This document shows positions 54,721 through 64,000 of a stretch of 64,000 nucleotides of DNA, piece after piece. A program made the translations under genes and the position numbers. The notes beneath the pieces were generated by a model. The model saw only the letters and a list, made by a program, of their open reading frames with translations, was not told the origin of the DNA and did no database searches. The stretch spans positions 128,385-192,384 of the forward strand of contig NZ_JAXAFK010000007.1 of assembly GCF_033898505.1 (NCBI RefSeq). The letters are read 5' to 3'. The stretch's first letter is position 1. Every line of letters starts with the position of its first letter. The DNA is from Pectobacterium carotovorum (GTDB taxonomy: Bacteria; Pseudomonadota; Gammaproteobacteria; Enterobacterales; Enterobacteriaceae).

Positions 54721-55872
54721 TCAGGCCTGATTCTGTCGCCACCACTCGGACAGCAAAATGCCCGTTGCGACAGAAATATTCAGACTTTCAACCTTACCGG
54801 TACCGCCGATAGAGACTTTTACATCCCCTTGTTGCCAGGCGCTATCTGACAGGCCATCACCTTCCTGACCCAGCACGATCACGGTTTTCGCCGGAAGCGT
54901 CGCTTGCGACAATGCCGTGCCTTTATGGCTGGACGTGGTCACAATGGTGTAGCCAGCGCGACGGAATTCCGCCAGCACGGACAGGAAATCGTCAGCGTTA
55001 ATCGCTTTAACGTGTTCTGCCCCGCCTTCCGCCGTACGCACGGCCGCGCCAGATTCCAGCAGCGCTGCATCCTGAACCAGAATACCTTTCACGCCGAAAT
55101 GTGCGCAGCTGCGCATAATACCGCCGAGGTTGTGCGGGTTGCCCACATCTTCCAGCGCCAGTACACAGTCATGCTCACCCGCCGTTTTCAGGTACTCACG
55201 CACATCCATTCCCTGACGCTTTTTAATCAGGAAGCAGACGCCGCCGTGGTGTTCAGTACCGGAAGCCTTGATCAGCTCTTCCTCTTCCACAACGTGGTAC
55301 GCCTTGCGGTTTGCCGCCATCCAGCGCAGTGCATCGCGGAAACGCGGCGTCACTTCTTGCAGGAACCAGGCGCGAACAATCACCTCAGAACGGTTTTTAA
55401 ACAGCGCCTGACAGGCGTTTTCGCCGTAAACCCGTGTTTCTTCCTGACGCTGGCGACGCAGTTGCTCAGGATCGATCTGGCTTTTGCCCGTAATACCGCC
55501 GTGATCCGGCGTTTCGCTGTCGCCCGGCGCACGAGACACGGTTTTCCACGGGGATTCATAACCGCCCGTCTCTTCACCGCGTGGACGCCGAGGACGATCG
55601 CCGCTGCGTTCGTTACGATCTTTATTGCCCCACGGCGTTTTCGCATTGCTATCGCCGTCGCGGGACGGATTTTCCCGGGCATAGCGCGGGTTAACGTCGC
55701 GCGGATGCTTCGGCTTTTCACGCTGATCCCGTGAGCCGCCGCCATCACGCCGATCGCCACGGCGATCTTTGTCAGCAGGGCGCTTGTTTTTATTCTCTTT
55801 CTCGCCCTCATCATCACTACGGACGTACATCACGCGGACTTTGCCGCTTTTACTATTGAATGAATCGCTCAT
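54721..55872 (-). CDS. yfiF: TrmH/SpoU-family RNA methyltransferase YfiF
   Basis: 383 residues from the ATG at 55872 ([21 protein letters not shown]). The N-terminal 110 residues are basic and Arg/Asp/Gly-rich, likely disordered RNA-binding, and longer than in E. coli YfiF (345). The SpoU methyltransferase core is at the C-terminus: [32 protein letters not shown] near 240-271, [16 protein letters not shown] near 335-350 and [18 protein letters not shown] near 364-381, forming the trefoil-knot cofactor site. The RNA target is not established to my knowledge. Confidence 0.92.
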   Translation of the reverse strand: MSDSFNSKSGKVRVMYVRSDDEGEKENKNKRPADKDRRGDRRDGGGSRDQREKPKHPRDVNPRYARENPSRDGDSNAKTPWGNKDRNERSGDRPRRPRGEETGGYESPWKTVSRAPGDSETPDHGGITGKSQIDPEQLRRQRQEETRVYGENACQALFKNRSEVIVRAWFLQEVTPRFRDALRWMAANRKAYHVVEEEELIKASGTEHHGGVCFLIKKRQGMDVREYLKTAGEHDCVLALEDVGNPHNLGGIMRSCAHFGVKGILVQDAALLESGAAVRTAEGGAEHVKAINADDFLSVLAEFRRAGYTIVTTSSHKGTALSQATLPAKTVIVLGQEGDGLSDSAWQQGDVKVSIGGTGKVESLNISVATGILLSEWWRQNQA

Positions 55873-56121
55873 TGTTTTCTCCACCTACGCGCTGGGCGCG
55901 AAGATTACCTTATGTACACCCGCTTAGCCACACGCTTGTGGTAAAAGAGCGCTAACAGTCAGAAGCTATTGTAGCTATTGGGCAAACCACGTTGTTGCCA
56001 TAATGTCTCCCCACCATAATTTATTCACGCTTAAGCAACATGCCGTTGACTTTCCAATGCCGCGTTACGCGCATTTTATCAGCGACATCTTTATTTTAGC
56101 CCTTTTATCTGAGGCCCTGTT

Positions 56122-56541
56122 ATGAATACGGTATGTGGATCTTGCCAAACAACCAATCGCCTGCCAGAAGAGCGTGTTGATGACCATGCAAAATGTGGTC
56201 GTTGCGGAGAAACCTTATTCAGCGGTGACGTCATCAATGCCACAGAGGCAACGCTCGATAAACTGTTGCAGGACGATCTTCCCGTCGTGGTCGACTTCTG
56301 GGCGCCCTGGTGCGGCCCCTGCGTCAACTTCGCTCCCATATTTGAAAATGTCGCGCAGGAACGTAGTGGGAAAATCCGCTTTATTAAGGTCAACACCGAA
56401 GCCGAACCGGCGCTCAGCGCTCGTTTCCGCATCCGCAGCATTCCAACCCTCATGATCTTCAAACAGGGCCAGATGGTGGATATCCTCAACGGCGCATTGC
56501 CAAAAGCACCGTTTGAGAGCTGGCTGGACGAATCGCTGTAG
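56122..56541 (+). CDS. trxC: Thioredoxin 2
   Basis: 139 residues, E. coli length. A zinc-binding N-terminal domain carries CxxC pairs at Cys5/Cys8 and Cys25/Cys28; the thioredoxin fold has WAPWCGPC with Cys64 and Cys67, and cis-Pro in [11 protein letters not shown] cytosolic disulfide reductase, OxyR-induced in E. coli. No OxyR site is identified in the 56-56121 upstream stretch shared with the divergent yfiF (about 250 bp). Confidence 0.95.
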   Translation: MNTVCGSCQTTNRLPEERVDDHAKCGRCGETLFSGDVINATEATLDKLLQDDLPVVVDFWAPWCGPCVNFAPIFENVAQERSGKIRFIKVNTEAEPALSARFRIRSIPTLMIFKQGQMVDILNGALPKAPFESWLDESL

Positions 56542-56560
56542 AGAATTGGGATAGGATCGT

Positions 56561-56588
56561 GAGGCATTATTGCCTCCTCCCCTTTTGG
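56561..56588 (+). terminator. trxC terminator
   Basis: GAGGCA (56561-56566), loop TTAT, TGCCTC (56571-56576), followed by the pyrimidine-rich CTCCCCTTTT. The stem is short and the tail imperfect. Confidence 0.5.
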
Positions 56589-56688
56589 TCAACCCGCCTG
56601 TCGATTAGAATGTCGCCTTTCTGAACCTGCTTCTCAAGCATTAAAACGAAGCAGGTTCGTTGCAGAATCTCATGGCGTCACCTATTTC

Positions 56689-57438
56689 ATGATCAACCAT
56701 CCTTTAATGGTCAACCGTCCTACCAGGGACAATGCCGTACTCCGCCTGCGCCAGCAGCGTCTTGAGCAGTCAACCAAACCGTTCCGCGCCCGTGGCTGCC
56801 GCGTAGTACGCTGCCAGCAGTGTTTGTTGCCCGCAACCAACTGCCTGTGTCACACCATTCAGGCGCAGGAGTCCCGCAGCCGCGTCTGTCTGGTAATGTT
56901 TGATACCGAACCGTTAAAGCCGAGCAATACCGGACGTCTTATCGCCGATATTCTCCCTGAGACGCAGGCGTTTCGCTGGTCACGTACCGATCCCGATCCC
57001 GAATTGCTGGCTACTCTGCAAAACCCGGACGTTCAGCCGTATCTGGTTTTCCTTGCCGATGCCGCGGAAGAAGGACGCCAGGTGTTTCACCAACTTCCCG
57101 CAACGGAAAAGCCTGCGCTATTTGTCTTACTCGATGGTACGTGGCCGGAAGCGCGTAAAATGTTCCGCAAAAGCCCCTATCTGGACAATCTGCCGATCCT
57201 GTCGCTGAATGTAGAGGCACTTTCCCGCTATCAGTTGCGTGAAGCCAGTAGCGCAGGACAACACTGCACCGCCGAGATTGCTATCGCTCTGCTCGCTCAG
57301 GCAGGCGACACCGTTGCGGCTGACGCGCTATCGCAGCACTTTGACCGTTTCCGGCGACACTATCTGGCAGGGAAATCACACCACAACGTGCGGGAAAATT
57401 TACCCATCGTCACAGCACAACTGGCAGAAAGCGTTTAG
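56689..57438 (+). CDS. tapT: tRNA-uridine aminocarboxypropyltransferase (DTW domain)
   Basis: 249 residues against 232 in E. coli TapT (YfiP), which adds the 3-amino-3-carboxypropyl group to U47 of tRNAs using SAM. Cys-rich zinc segment CRVVRCQQCLLPATNCLC near 37-54, LVMFDTEPLKPSNTGRLIADILP near 67-89, and the DTW-type LLDGTWPEARKMFRKSPYL near 148-166. The start is uncertain: the ATG at 56707 would give a length closer to E. coli. It is 34 bp before pat, so probably co-transcribed. Confidence 0.92.
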   Translation: MINHPLMVNRPTRDNAVLRLRQQRLEQSTKPFRARGCRVVRCQQCLLPATNCLCHTIQAQESRSRVCLVMFDTEPLKPSNTGRLIADILPETQAFRWSRTDPDPELLATLQNPDVQPYLVFLADAAEEGRQVFHQLPATEKPALFVLLDGTWPEARKMFRKSPYLDNLPILSLNVEALSRYQLREASSAGQHCTAEIAIALLAQAGDTVAADALSQHFDRFRRHYLAGKSHHNVRENLPIVTAQLAESV

Positions 57439-57471
57439 TATCAAAGGGGATTGATGTGTAAGGAGTGACGC

Positions 57472-60120
57472 ATGAGCCAGCGCGGATTGGAAGCACTGTT
57501 ACGCCCTAAGTCTATCGCCGTTCTCGGCGCATCCGAAAAACCGGGACGAGCCGGTTTTCTAATGATGAAAAACCTGCTGGACGGTCATTTCAGCGGTCCC
57601 GTGTTGCCTGTTACACCGAAATATCGTGCCGTTTGCGGCGTGCTGGCCTACCCGACGGTCGACAGCCTGCCGATGACGCCCGACCTTGCCGTGATTTGCA
57701 CCAATGCCAGCCGTAATCTCACGCTGTTAGAAGCTCTTGGACAGAAAGGCTGCAAAACGGTCATCATCCTCTCCGCACCGCCAACCCAGTTCAGCGAATT
57801 AAAGGCCTGCGCCGTGCGCTACCACATGCGACTGCTTGGCCCCAACAGCCTCGGGCTACTCGCCCCCTGGCAAGGCCTGAATGCCAGTTTCTCCCCAGTC
57901 CCGATTATGAAAGGCAAACTGGCATTTATCTCGCAGTCGGCCGCCGTTTCCAACACGATACTGGACTGGGCGCAGCAGCGCGGTATTGGCTTTTCCTATT
58001 TTATCGCCTTGGGCGACAGCCTGGATATCGATGTCGACGACCTATTAGATTTTCTGGCACGCGATGGAAAAACCAGTGCAATTCTGTTGCATCTGGAACA
58101 CATCAGCGATGCACGCCGCTTTCTTTCCGCCTCCCGTAGTGCCTCCCGAAATAAACCGATACTGGTGATAAAAAGCGGGCGCAGCCAGCAGGCACAGCAA
58201 CTGCTGAATGACCAGCGCCACGGTTTGGATGCCGCCTATGACGCAGCCATTCAGCGTGCAGGTTTGTTGCGGGTACGGGATACGCATGAGCTTTTTTCCG
58301 CGGTGGAAACTTTAAGCCACCTGCGACCGCTGCGCGGTGAACGCTTGATGTTGGTGAGCAACGGCGCGTCGCCGGCCGCACAGGCGCTGGATCAGCTTCT
58401 CAGCCGACAAGGCAAGCTGGCACAGCTCAGCGAGGTGACCCGCCAAGCGTTACAGGAAGCGTTACCGCAGACCGTCACTATCGGTAATCCGCTCGACCTG
58501 CGTGATGATGCGACAGCCGCCCGCTATCTGGCAGCGATTTCTGTCTTACTCGACAGCGACGACGTCGATGCACTCTTGATCATTCACGCGCCCAGCGCTG
58601 CCGCCCCCAGCACCGAGAGCGCTGCGCAGTTGATTACGCTCTTTCAACAACATCCGCGTGGGAAGAGAATTACGCTACTGACCAACTGGTGCGGCGAATT
58701 CTCCTCGCAGGAAGCGCGGCGCTTGTTTAACGACGCCGGCATTCCGACCTATCGCACGCCAGAAGGCGCGGTAACAGCATTTATGCATATCGTCGAATAT
58801 CGACGTAATCAGAAACAGTTAAAGGAAACCCCGGCGCTGCCGCTGGATTTAGGCATCAACGCCAGTCAGGCACATGCGCTGATTCATCAGGCACTGTCCG
58901 ATGGCGTCACTCAGCTCGATACGCATGAAGTTCAGCCAATCCTGCAAGCCTATGGTTTGAATACATTACCTACCTGGATTGCTGGCGACAGCGCAGAAGC
59001 CGTCCATATTGCCGAGCAGATTGGCTACCCGGTCGCGATTAAACTGAGATCGCCAGATATTCCGCATAAATCGGAAGTTCAGGGCGTCATGCTATATCTG
59101 CGAACCGCCAGAGAAGTTCAACAGGCGGCGGATGCCATTCTTGACCGGGTGAAACGCACCTATCCGCAGGCGCGCATTTACGGCCTGCTGGTGCAGAGCA
59201 TGGCAAATCGCGCCGGCGCGCAGGAGCTCAGGATTGCCGTCGAACAGGATCCCGTTTTTGGTCCGCTGATTATGCTGGGCGAAGGCGGCGTTGAATGGCG
59301 AGAAAAGCAGACCGCCGTCGCATTGCCTCCGCTGAATATGACGCTGGCCCGCTATCTGGTGCTGCAAGCAGTGAAAGGCGGCAAGATTCGCGAATACAGC
59401 GCGTTGCGTCCGCTGGATATTCCCGCGCTTAGCCGCTTGCTAGTTCAGGTTTCCAACCTGATTCTCGACTGCCCTGAAATTTCCCGGCTAGACATTCATC
59501 CGCTGCTGGCATCTGGGGATGCGTTTACGCTGCTGGATGTCACGCTGCATCTGACACCGTTCAGTGGCGATCCCCAGTCAAGGCTGGCAATCCGCCCCTA
59601 TCCACATGAACTGGAAGAAACGGTCATCCTCAAAAATAGTGATATTTGCCTGTTCAGACCGATTTTGCCGGAAGACGAACCGCTGCTCAGCTCGTTCATC
59701 GCAAGGGTGACGAAAGAAGACCTGTATTACCGTTATTTCAGCGAAATTAATGAATTTACTCACGAAGACTTAGCCAATATGACGCAAATTGACTACGATC
59801 GTGAGATGGCATTCGTTGCCGTACGCCAGCTCGGTGAGGAAACAGAGATTATTGGCGTGACGCGCGCGATTTCCGATCCGGATAATACGGATGCGGAATT
59901 TGCCGTGCTGGTGCGATCCGATCTAAAAGGGCTGGGCCTTGGCAGACGGTTGTTGGAAAAGCTGATCGATTACGCCCGGGCGCACGGTCTCTTCCGCTTG
60001 ACCGGCATCACCATGCCGCATAATCAAGGCATGATCCAGCTGTCCAAAAAGCTCGGTTTTCACATCGACGTACAATTAGAAGAGGGTATTGTGACGCTGG
60101 AGTTGCCGCTGAAAGACTGA
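57472..60120 (+). CDS. pat: Protein lysine acetyltransferase Pat (YfiQ/PatZ)
   Basis: 882 residues, near the 886 of E. coli. An N-terminal ADP-forming acyl-CoA-synthetase-like region: CoA-binding SIAVLGASEKPGRAG near 14-28, LLGPNSLGLLAPWQGLNASFSP, FISQSAAVSNTILDWAQQRGIGFSY; an ATP-grasp-like part (about 490-700, YPVAIKLRSPDIPHKSEVQGVML); and a C-terminal GNAT domain (about 725-880) with FRPILPEDEPLLSSF and the acetyl-CoA loop LKGLGLGRRLLEKLIDYARAHG. It acetylates enzymes such as acetyl-CoA synthetase on lysine; the synthetase region is regulatory. Confidence 0.95.
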   Translation: MSQRGLEALLRPKSIAVLGASEKPGRAGFLMMKNLLDGHFSGPVLPVTPKYRAVCGVLAYPTVDSLPMTPDLAVICTNASRNLTLLEALGQKGCKTVIILSAPPTQFSELKACAVRYHMRLLGPNSLGLLAPWQGLNASFSPVPIMKGKLAFISQSAAVSNTILDWAQQRGIGFSYFIALGDSLDIDVDDLLDFLARDGKTSAILLHLEHISDARRFLSASRSASRNKPILVIKSGRSQQAQQLLNDQRHGLDAAYDAAIQRAGLLRVRDTHELFSAVETLSHLRPLRGERLMLVSNGASPAAQALDQLLSRQGKLAQLSEVTRQALQEALPQTVTIGNPLDLRDDATAARYLAAISVLLDSDDVDALLIIHAPSAAAPSTESAAQLITLFQQHPRGKRITLLTNWCGEFSSQEARRLFNDAGIPTYRTPEGAVTAFMHIVEYRRNQKQLKETPALPLDLGINASQAHALIHQALSDGVTQLDTHEVQPILQAYGLNTLPTWIAGDSAEAVHIAEQIGYPVAIKLRSPDIPHKSEVQGVMLYLRTAREVQQAADAILDRVKRTYPQARIYGLLVQSMANRAGAQELRIAVEQDPVFGPLIMLGEGGVEWREKQTAVALPPLNMTLARYLVLQAVKGGKIREYSALRPLDIPALSRLLVQVSNLILDCPEISRLDIHPLLASGDAFTLLDVTLHLTPFSGDPQSRLAIRPYPHELEETVILKNSDICLFRPILPEDEPLLSSFIARVTKEDLYYRYFSEINEFTHEDLANMTQIDYDREMAFVAVRQLGEETEIIGVTRAISDPDNTDAEFAVLVRSDLKGLGLGRRLLEKLIDYARAHGLFRLTGITMPHNQGMIQLSKKLGFHIDVQLEEGIVTLELPLKD

Positions 60121-60247
60121 TCGCACGACGTGACATGGCTCTTGCAACGGGAATTGTTATAGCAAAACAGGGTCACAACAGCCGGAAAGTAATGGTATTA
60201 TCGCCCATTCGGCTACTCCTTAACTTTTGATAATGACCAGAAGGTCA

Positions 60248-60282
60248 TATACCCTAGTGCAGCTCGAAGTATGGTGGGTATA
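60248..60282. repeat. Deleted ERIC-like element upstream of pssA
   Basis: TATACCC (60248-60254) and GGGTATA (60276-60282) are the typical outer ends of ERIC sequences, and GCAGCTCGAAGTATGGTGGG beside the right end matches the usual ERIC right arm with small changes. The roughly 90-bp middle is missing. It lies 28 bp before the pssA start, in its promoter or leader. Confidence 0.5.
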
Positions 60283-60309
60283 AACTGATGAGAGAAGAAA
60301 CGCACTGTG

Positions 60310-61665
60310 ATGCTGTCAAATTTTAAACGCAATAAATACCAACAGCACCTTGCACAACTGCCCAGAATCCCTCAGAACGCAGACGATGTTCAGACGTTGC
60401 ATTCTCCTGAGCTTTTCCGCACGACGCTGATTAACGCCATTTTGAGTGCTAAAAAGCGCATCTATATCGTGGCGTTGTATCTTGAACGTGATGACGGCGG
60501 CATGGGGATTCTATCCGCAATTTATGAAGCCAAACGGCAGTGCCCAGAACTGGATGTCCGCGTTCTGGTAGACTGGCATCGTGCTCAGCGTGGCAGGATC
60601 GGCGCAGCGGCAGAAAATACCAATGCCGATTGGTATTGCGATATGGCGAAAAAACATCCAGACACCCATTTCCCTATCTATGGTATTCCTGTCAACACAC
60701 GCGAAGCGTTGGGCGTGCTGCATCTGAAAGGGTTTATTGTCGATGACACCGTCATCTATAGCGGAGCCAGCCTGAATGATGTTTATCTGCATCAGCATCA
60801 GAGGTACCGCTATGACCGCTACCAGCTGATTCATAATCCGGTGTTGGCTGATACGATGGTGCAATATATCCAGACAATGCTGTCGGCACCGGCAGTGCAA
60901 CGATTGGATCATACCGATCGCCCGAAGAGTCTGGAAATCAAAAATGATATCAAGCAGTTCCGCCAAACGTTGCGTACTGCCAGCTATCAGGCTCCAGAAC
61001 ACCGTGCGGATGCGAGCGAATTAACCGTCACGCCATTGGTCGGGTTAGGAAAGCAAAGCCCGCTGAATAAGACTATACACCACCTGATGTATTGCGCCGA
61101 CGAGCATCTGGTTATCTGTACTCCGTATTTCAACCTGCCAGCGCTGCTGGTCAGAAATATCATCCGGCTATTGCGGGATGGCAAGAAAGTAGAAATTATT
61201 ATTGGCGATAAGACCGCTAACGATTTCTATATTCCGGAAGACCAGCCTTTCAAAATCATCGGGGCGTTACCGTATCTCTATGAGATCAACCTGCGTCGCT
61301 TCCTGAGTCGTCTGGAACGCTACATTGAGAATCAACAGCTTGTTGTGCGCCTATGGAAAGATGGCGACAACAGCTTCCACCTGAAAGGTATGTGGGTGGA
61401 TGATAAATGGCAACTGCTGACGGGGAACAACCTTAACCCTCGCGCATGGCGTCTTGATCTGGAAAACGCCATCCTGATTCACGACCCTCAGCAGGTTCTA
61501 TTGCAGCAACGTCTTGACGAACTGGATAAAATCAGGACGCACACCCACATCGTAAAAAGCTATATGGAACTGGAGAGCATCGCGCAATACCCAGTGAAAG
61601 TCCGTAAGCTAATACGACGCCTGCGCCGTATTCGTATCGACCGGCTCATCAGTCGCATTCTCTAA
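60310..61665 (+). CDS. pssA: CDP-diacylglycerol-serine O-phosphatidyltransferase
   Basis: Makes phosphatidylserine, the precursor of phosphatidylethanolamine. 451 residues from the ATG at 60310 (MLSNFKRNKYQQHLAQLPRI), the E. coli length; the in-frame GTG one codon earlier is not needed. Two HKD phospholipase D motifs: HLKGFIVDDTVIYSGASLND near 138-157 and HLKGMWVDDKWQLLTGNNLN near 357-376. Basic C-terminus KVRKLIRRLRRIRIDRLISRIL fits peripheral membrane binding. A terminator-like hairpin follows before yfiM. Confidence 0.96.
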   Translation: MLSNFKRNKYQQHLAQLPRIPQNADDVQTLHSPELFRTTLINAILSAKKRIYIVALYLERDDGGMGILSAIYEAKRQCPELDVRVLVDWHRAQRGRIGAAAENTNADWYCDMAKKHPDTHFPIYGIPVNTREALGVLHLKGFIVDDTVIYSGASLNDVYLHQHQRYRYDRYQLIHNPVLADTMVQYIQTMLSAPAVQRLDHTDRPKSLEIKNDIKQFRQTLRTASYQAPEHRADASELTVTPLVGLGKQSPLNKTIHHLMYCADEHLVICTPYFNLPALLVRNIIRLLRDGKKVEIIIGDKTANDFYIPEDQPFKIIGALPYLYEINLRRFLSRLERYIENQQLVVRLWKDGDNSFHLKGMWVDDKWQLLTGNNLNPRAWRLDLENAILIHDPQQVLLQQRLDELDKIRTHTHIVKSYMELESIAQYPVKVRKLIRRLRRIRIDRLISRIL

Positions 61666-61683
61666 GACTCACGCTATACTTTG

Positions 61684-61710
61684 AAAAACCTCGGCTTCCG
61701 GGGTTTTTTA
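61684..61710 (+). terminator. pssA terminator
   Basis: AAAACCTCGG and CCGGGGTTTT (one T-G pair) fold around CTT(C), continuing into TTTTTTATTAT. It sits between the pssA stop and the yfiM ribosome site. Confidence 0.75.
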
Positions 61711-61731
61711 TTATCTATAGGGAGAGGTTCC

Positions 61732-62055
61732 ATGCGCTTACTGTGCGTTGCTGCAATAATGTGCTGCTCTGGATGTAGCCACATTGCGCAAGATCGCTGG
61801 ACAGGTCAGGATAAAGCCCAACATTTTCTCGCCTCAGCTGCCATCAGCGCCGCCGGATATGAATATGGCACGCATCAGCGCTGGAGTTCAGATCGTAGCG
61901 GCGGATTCGGCATTATGCTGTCAATCAGCCTCGGCATGGCAAAAGAGCTTTATGATAGCCGGGAAGGCGGAACAGGGTGGAGCTGGCAGGATCTCGTCTG
62001 GGATGTAGCCGGTGCAACCACCGGCTACGCGCTATGGCAATTATCTGAACACTAA
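61732..62055 (+). CDS. yfiM: Lipoprotein YfiM
   Basis: 107 residues from the ATG at 61732, the same length as E. coli YfiM, with GGGAGAGG upstream; a TTG 51 bp earlier lies inside the pssA terminator and is rejected. The lipobox region CCSGCSH places the lipid cysteine near residue 15. Conserved: [31 protein letters not shown] and [23 protein letters not shown]. It probably has the fold of the small outer-membrane-associated YfiM family; function unknown. Convergent with kgtP, overlapping it by four bases. Confidence 0.9.
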   Translation: MRLLCVAAIMCCSGCSHIAQDRWTGQDKAQHFLASAAISAAGYEYGTHQRWSSDRSGGFGIMLSISLGMAKELYDSREGGTGWSWQDLVWDVAGATTGYALWQLSEH

Positions 62056-63332
62056 AGCTTCATCCCACTGCCTTTACGATGCAGCGTTAATGACACAATA
62101 AATGCAATCGCCCCCATTGCCGAGACATACCAGAAGAACGTCGTTTCCATGCCAAACGATTTCAGCGAAAGCGCCACATACTCCGCCGAACCACCAAACA
62201 AGGCATTAGCCACGGCATAAGATAAGCCAACGCCTAATGCACGGACTTCAGGCGGGAACATTTCCGCTTTTAAAATACCACTGATGGACGTGTAGAAACT
62301 GACAATAATCAGTGAAAGCATCACCAACGCGAAGGCAATAACAGGGCTAGTCACCCCCTGTAGCACTGTCAGAATCGGCACCGTCAGCAGTGCCGCAAGT
62401 CCGCCGAAGCAGAGCATTGAGCTACGACGGCCAATCTTATCCGACAATGCACCAAAGAACGGCTGAAGCAGCATAAAGATAAACAGTGCGAGGGTCATTA
62501 ATCCACTAGCCGTTTTCGCATGCATCCCTGCTGTATTCACCAAATATTTTTGCATGTAAGTGGTAAACGTATAAAAGGCTAAGGAACCGCCGGCTGTAAA
62601 ACCTAGTACGGTAATAAAGGCGCGACGATGTTTCCACAGCCCCGCAAGCGAACCAGCATCTTTATGTTCACGAGTTGTTTTATCAGACGTTTCATTCAGG
62701 GAGCGACGTAAATAAAGCGCAACAATCGCCAAAATAGCACCGAGAGCAAAAGGAATACGCCATCCCCACGCATGCAAATCTTCATCACTCAGAATTTGCT
62801 GCAATATCACAACAACTAACAGTGCCAGCAGTTGGCCACCAATCAGCGTGACATATTGAAAAGAGGCATAAAATCCCTTTCTTCCTTCAACGGCAACCTC
62901 ACTCATATATGTTGCACTGGTACCGTATTCCCCACCGACGGAAAGTCCCTGAAATAAGCGAGCTAATAACAATAAAAAGGGAGCCCAGGTGCCAATAGTT
63001 TCATATCCTGGCAAACATGCAATAACCAGAGATCCAAAACACATCATGCAAACCGAAATTAGCATTGAATTTTTACGACCATGCTTGTCAGCAATGTAAC
63101 CGAAAAGCCAACCGCCAATCGGTCTCATTAAAAAGCCTGCTGCAAAAACCCCTGCTGTTTGTAGTAATTGAGTCGTGGTATTTCCCGAAGGGAAAAAGAT
63201 ATGGGCAAAATAGATTGAGCAAAAGGAATAAACATAAAAATCAAACCACTCGACTAAATTACCCGATGAAGCGCCAACTATAGCTCGAATACGCTGACGC
63301 GTATCTTTCGCATTCTCCGTTAGATCAGTCAT
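62052..63332 (-). CDS. kgtP: Alpha-ketoglutarate permease
   Basis: 426 residues, H+-coupled MFS importer of 2-oxoglutarate; nearly identical to E. coli KgtP in long blocks ([78 protein letters not shown]). Twelve membrane segments, with MFS motif A in [10 protein letters not shown]. Place beside pssA-yfiM and an rRNA operon is as in E. coli. The 261-bp upstream stretch (63333-63593) is AT-rich, with no operator I can name. Confidence 0.96.
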   Translation of the reverse strand: MTDLTENAKDTRQRIRAIVGASSGNLVEWFDFYVYSFCSIYFAHIFFPSGNTTTQLLQTAGVFAAGFLMRPIGGWLFGYIADKHGRKNSMLISVCMMCFGSLVIACLPGYETIGTWAPFLLLLARLFQGLSVGGEYGTSATYMSEVAVEGRKGFYASFQYVTLIGGQLLALLVVVILQQILSDEDLHAWGWRIPFALGAILAIVALYLRRSLNETSDKTTREHKDAGSLAGLWKHRRAFITVLGFTAGGSLAFYTFTTYMQKYLVNTAGMHAKTASGLMTLALFIFMLLQPFFGALSDKIGRRSSMLCFGGLAALLTVPILTVLQGVTSPVIAFALVMLSLIIVSFYTSISGILKAEMFPPEVRALGVGLSYAVANALFGGSAEYVALSLKSFGMETTFFWYVSAMGAIAFIVSLTLHRKGSGMKL

Positions 63333-63589
63333 CTTATTTATTCTCCTGTTTTTCCGGGCATGAAACGATGCCCGCTATAGTAAAGCAGCACTTAAACACT
63401 GAAGCAAAAAGTTCCTGATTGTAATAATTTATTAATGTAACAACACAGGCAGTGCTTTTAATTACCATTAAATGAAACCGGGATAAATAAAGCAGATATA
63501 AACAAAACGTTATTATGAGGAGAGTTAATAAAAAGATAAGCAGAGTCTATTCAGGTAAAAGGAAAGGGCTAATATCCTGAAATAAAAAT

Positions 63590-63623
63590 AAACAAAAGGC
63601 CATCCTTAACAGGATGGCCTTTT
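63590..63623 (-). terminator. rRNA operon terminator
   Basis: AAAAGGCCATCC (63594-63605) and GGATGGCCTTTT (63612-63623) make a perfect 12-bp stem; on the minus strand TTGTTTATTTTT follows. It lies 11 nt after the distal 5S gene. Confidence 0.92.
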
Positions 63624-63633
63624 GTCTTAATTG

Positions 63634-63753
63634 AAACCTGGCAGTTCCCTACTCTCACATGGGGAAGCCCCACACTACCATCGGCGCTACGGCGTTTCAC
63701 TTCTGAGTTCGGCATGGGGTCAGGTGGGACCACCGCGCTATCGCCGCCAGGTA
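63634..63753 (-). rRNA. rrf: 5S ribosomal RNA, distal copy
   Basis: Complement reads as a full enterobacterial 5S: near-TGCCTGGC start, GGTGGTCCCACCTGACCCCA, TGCCGAACTCAGAAGTGAAA, GGTAGTGTGGGGCTTCCCCA and CCAGG end, about 120 nt. It is identical to the upstream copy except at the outer ends. Last gene of the operon, after tRNA-Thr. End points are set by alignment to the E. coli 5S and may be off by one or two bases. Confidence 0.95.
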
Positions 63754-63788
63754 AATTCTTTTTTAAGCCGAACATTAACCCAAATAAC

Positions 63789-63864
63789 TGGTGCTGATAC
63801 CCAGAGTCGAACTGGGGACCTCACCCTTACCAAGGGTGCGCTCTACCAACTGAGCCATATCAGC
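63789..63864 (-). tRNA. thrV: tRNA-Thr, anticodon GGT
   Basis: Complement is GCTGATATGGCTCAGTTGGT at the 5' end, anticodon arm CACCC-TTGGTAA-GGGTG with anticodon GGT, T arm CCCAG-TTCGACT-CTGGG, and an encoded CCA; 76 nt. Its place between two 5S genes matches thrV of the E. coli rrnD operon. Confidence 0.97.
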
Positions 63865-63880
63865 GCACCTGTGTAATTTG

Positions 63881-64000
63881 ATGCCTGGCAGTTCCCTACT
63901 CTCACATGGGGAAGCCCCACACTACCATCGGCGCTACGGCGTTTCACTTCTGAGTTCGGCATGGGGTCAGGTGGGACCACCGCGCTATCGCCGCCAGGCA
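63881..64000 (-). rRNA. rrf: 5S ribosomal RNA, proximal copy
   Basis: Complement starts TGCCTGGCGGCGATAGCGCG at the very last base and ends CTGCCAGGCAT at 63881, exactly 120 nt, so it is complete. It should follow a 23S gene just outside the window. Sixteen bases separate it from the tRNA. Confidence 0.95.

Noticed and set aside
63569..63876. Open frames over the 5S and tRNA genes
   Set aside because: They overlap clearly recognised RNA genes and are not coding.
1..64000. CRISPR array, prophage, toxin-antitoxin or transposase genes
   Set aside because: No regularly spaced repeat array longer than three units and no matching protein families were seen on either strand.

Overview
The window looks like chromosome from a soft-rot enterobacterium, most likely Pectobacterium or a close relative. 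Nearly every core gene matches its Escherichia coli counterpart closely, and whole blocks keep enterobacterial order (proV-proW-proX-ygaY-ygaZ-ygaH-mprA-emrA-emrB; yfiF-trxC-tapT-pat-pssA-yfiM-kgtP-rrn). The methionine-salvage, hpx purine-catabolism and ankyrin genes are not in E. coli K-12. The genus is an inference from remembered gene content; no search was run.

Layout. 1-3700: a small secreted helical protein, then proline synthesis (proA, proB) and crl. 3784-7928: two tandem ankyrin-repeat paralogues inserted between crl and frsA. 7998-19925: frsA, gpt, pepD, dinB with a LexA box, an XRE regulator, a YafE-like methyltransferase, yafK/dpaA, yafJ, gmhA and fadE with a FadR-like site. 19983-20627: a structured repeat and the HNH protein yajD. 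20741-27456: the complete methionine salvage set mtnK, mtnA, mtnD-mtnC-mtnB and mtnE plus an omega-amidase gene, with MetJ-like sites in both divergent gaps. 27516-29210: a solitary cysI. 29577-40269: a divergent hpx cluster (hpxF-G-H-I-J-K transporter and allantoate enzymes; repressor hpxU; hpxW-X-Y-Z for oxalurate and oxamate). 40309-53979: a VOC protein, the proVWX osmoprotectant importer, a secreted lactonase-like propeller, an intact ygaY, the ygaZH exporter, mprA-emrA-emrB and nupC. 54028-63332: a second copy of the yajD-side repeat, a lipoprotein, yfiF, trxC, tapT, pat, pssA, yfiM and kgtP. 63634-64000: the 3' end of an rRNA operon on the minus strand (5S, tRNA-Thr, 5S).

The hpx region is the best integrated system. 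Both divergent operons have GG-N10-GC sigma-54 promoters (35061-35077 minus, 36582-36598 plus), and a near-perfect NtrC dyad lies at 35576-35596. This suggests nitrogen-limitation control on top of the local RpiR-type repressor. The system itself is known from Klebsiella, but here a repeat bounded by inverted ends (35175-35497) lies between the NtrC site and the hpxF promoter.

The least explained structure is two families of folded intergenic repeats. Family 1 (23192-23436 and 35176-35425, about 250 bp) has at least five stems, and in most of them both arms differ between copies while pairing is kept. Family 2 (19983-20159 and 54028-54126) does the same in its terminal arms. They could be structured RNAs or mobile palindromic elements. 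No CRISPR array, integrase, transposase or prophage gene was seen.
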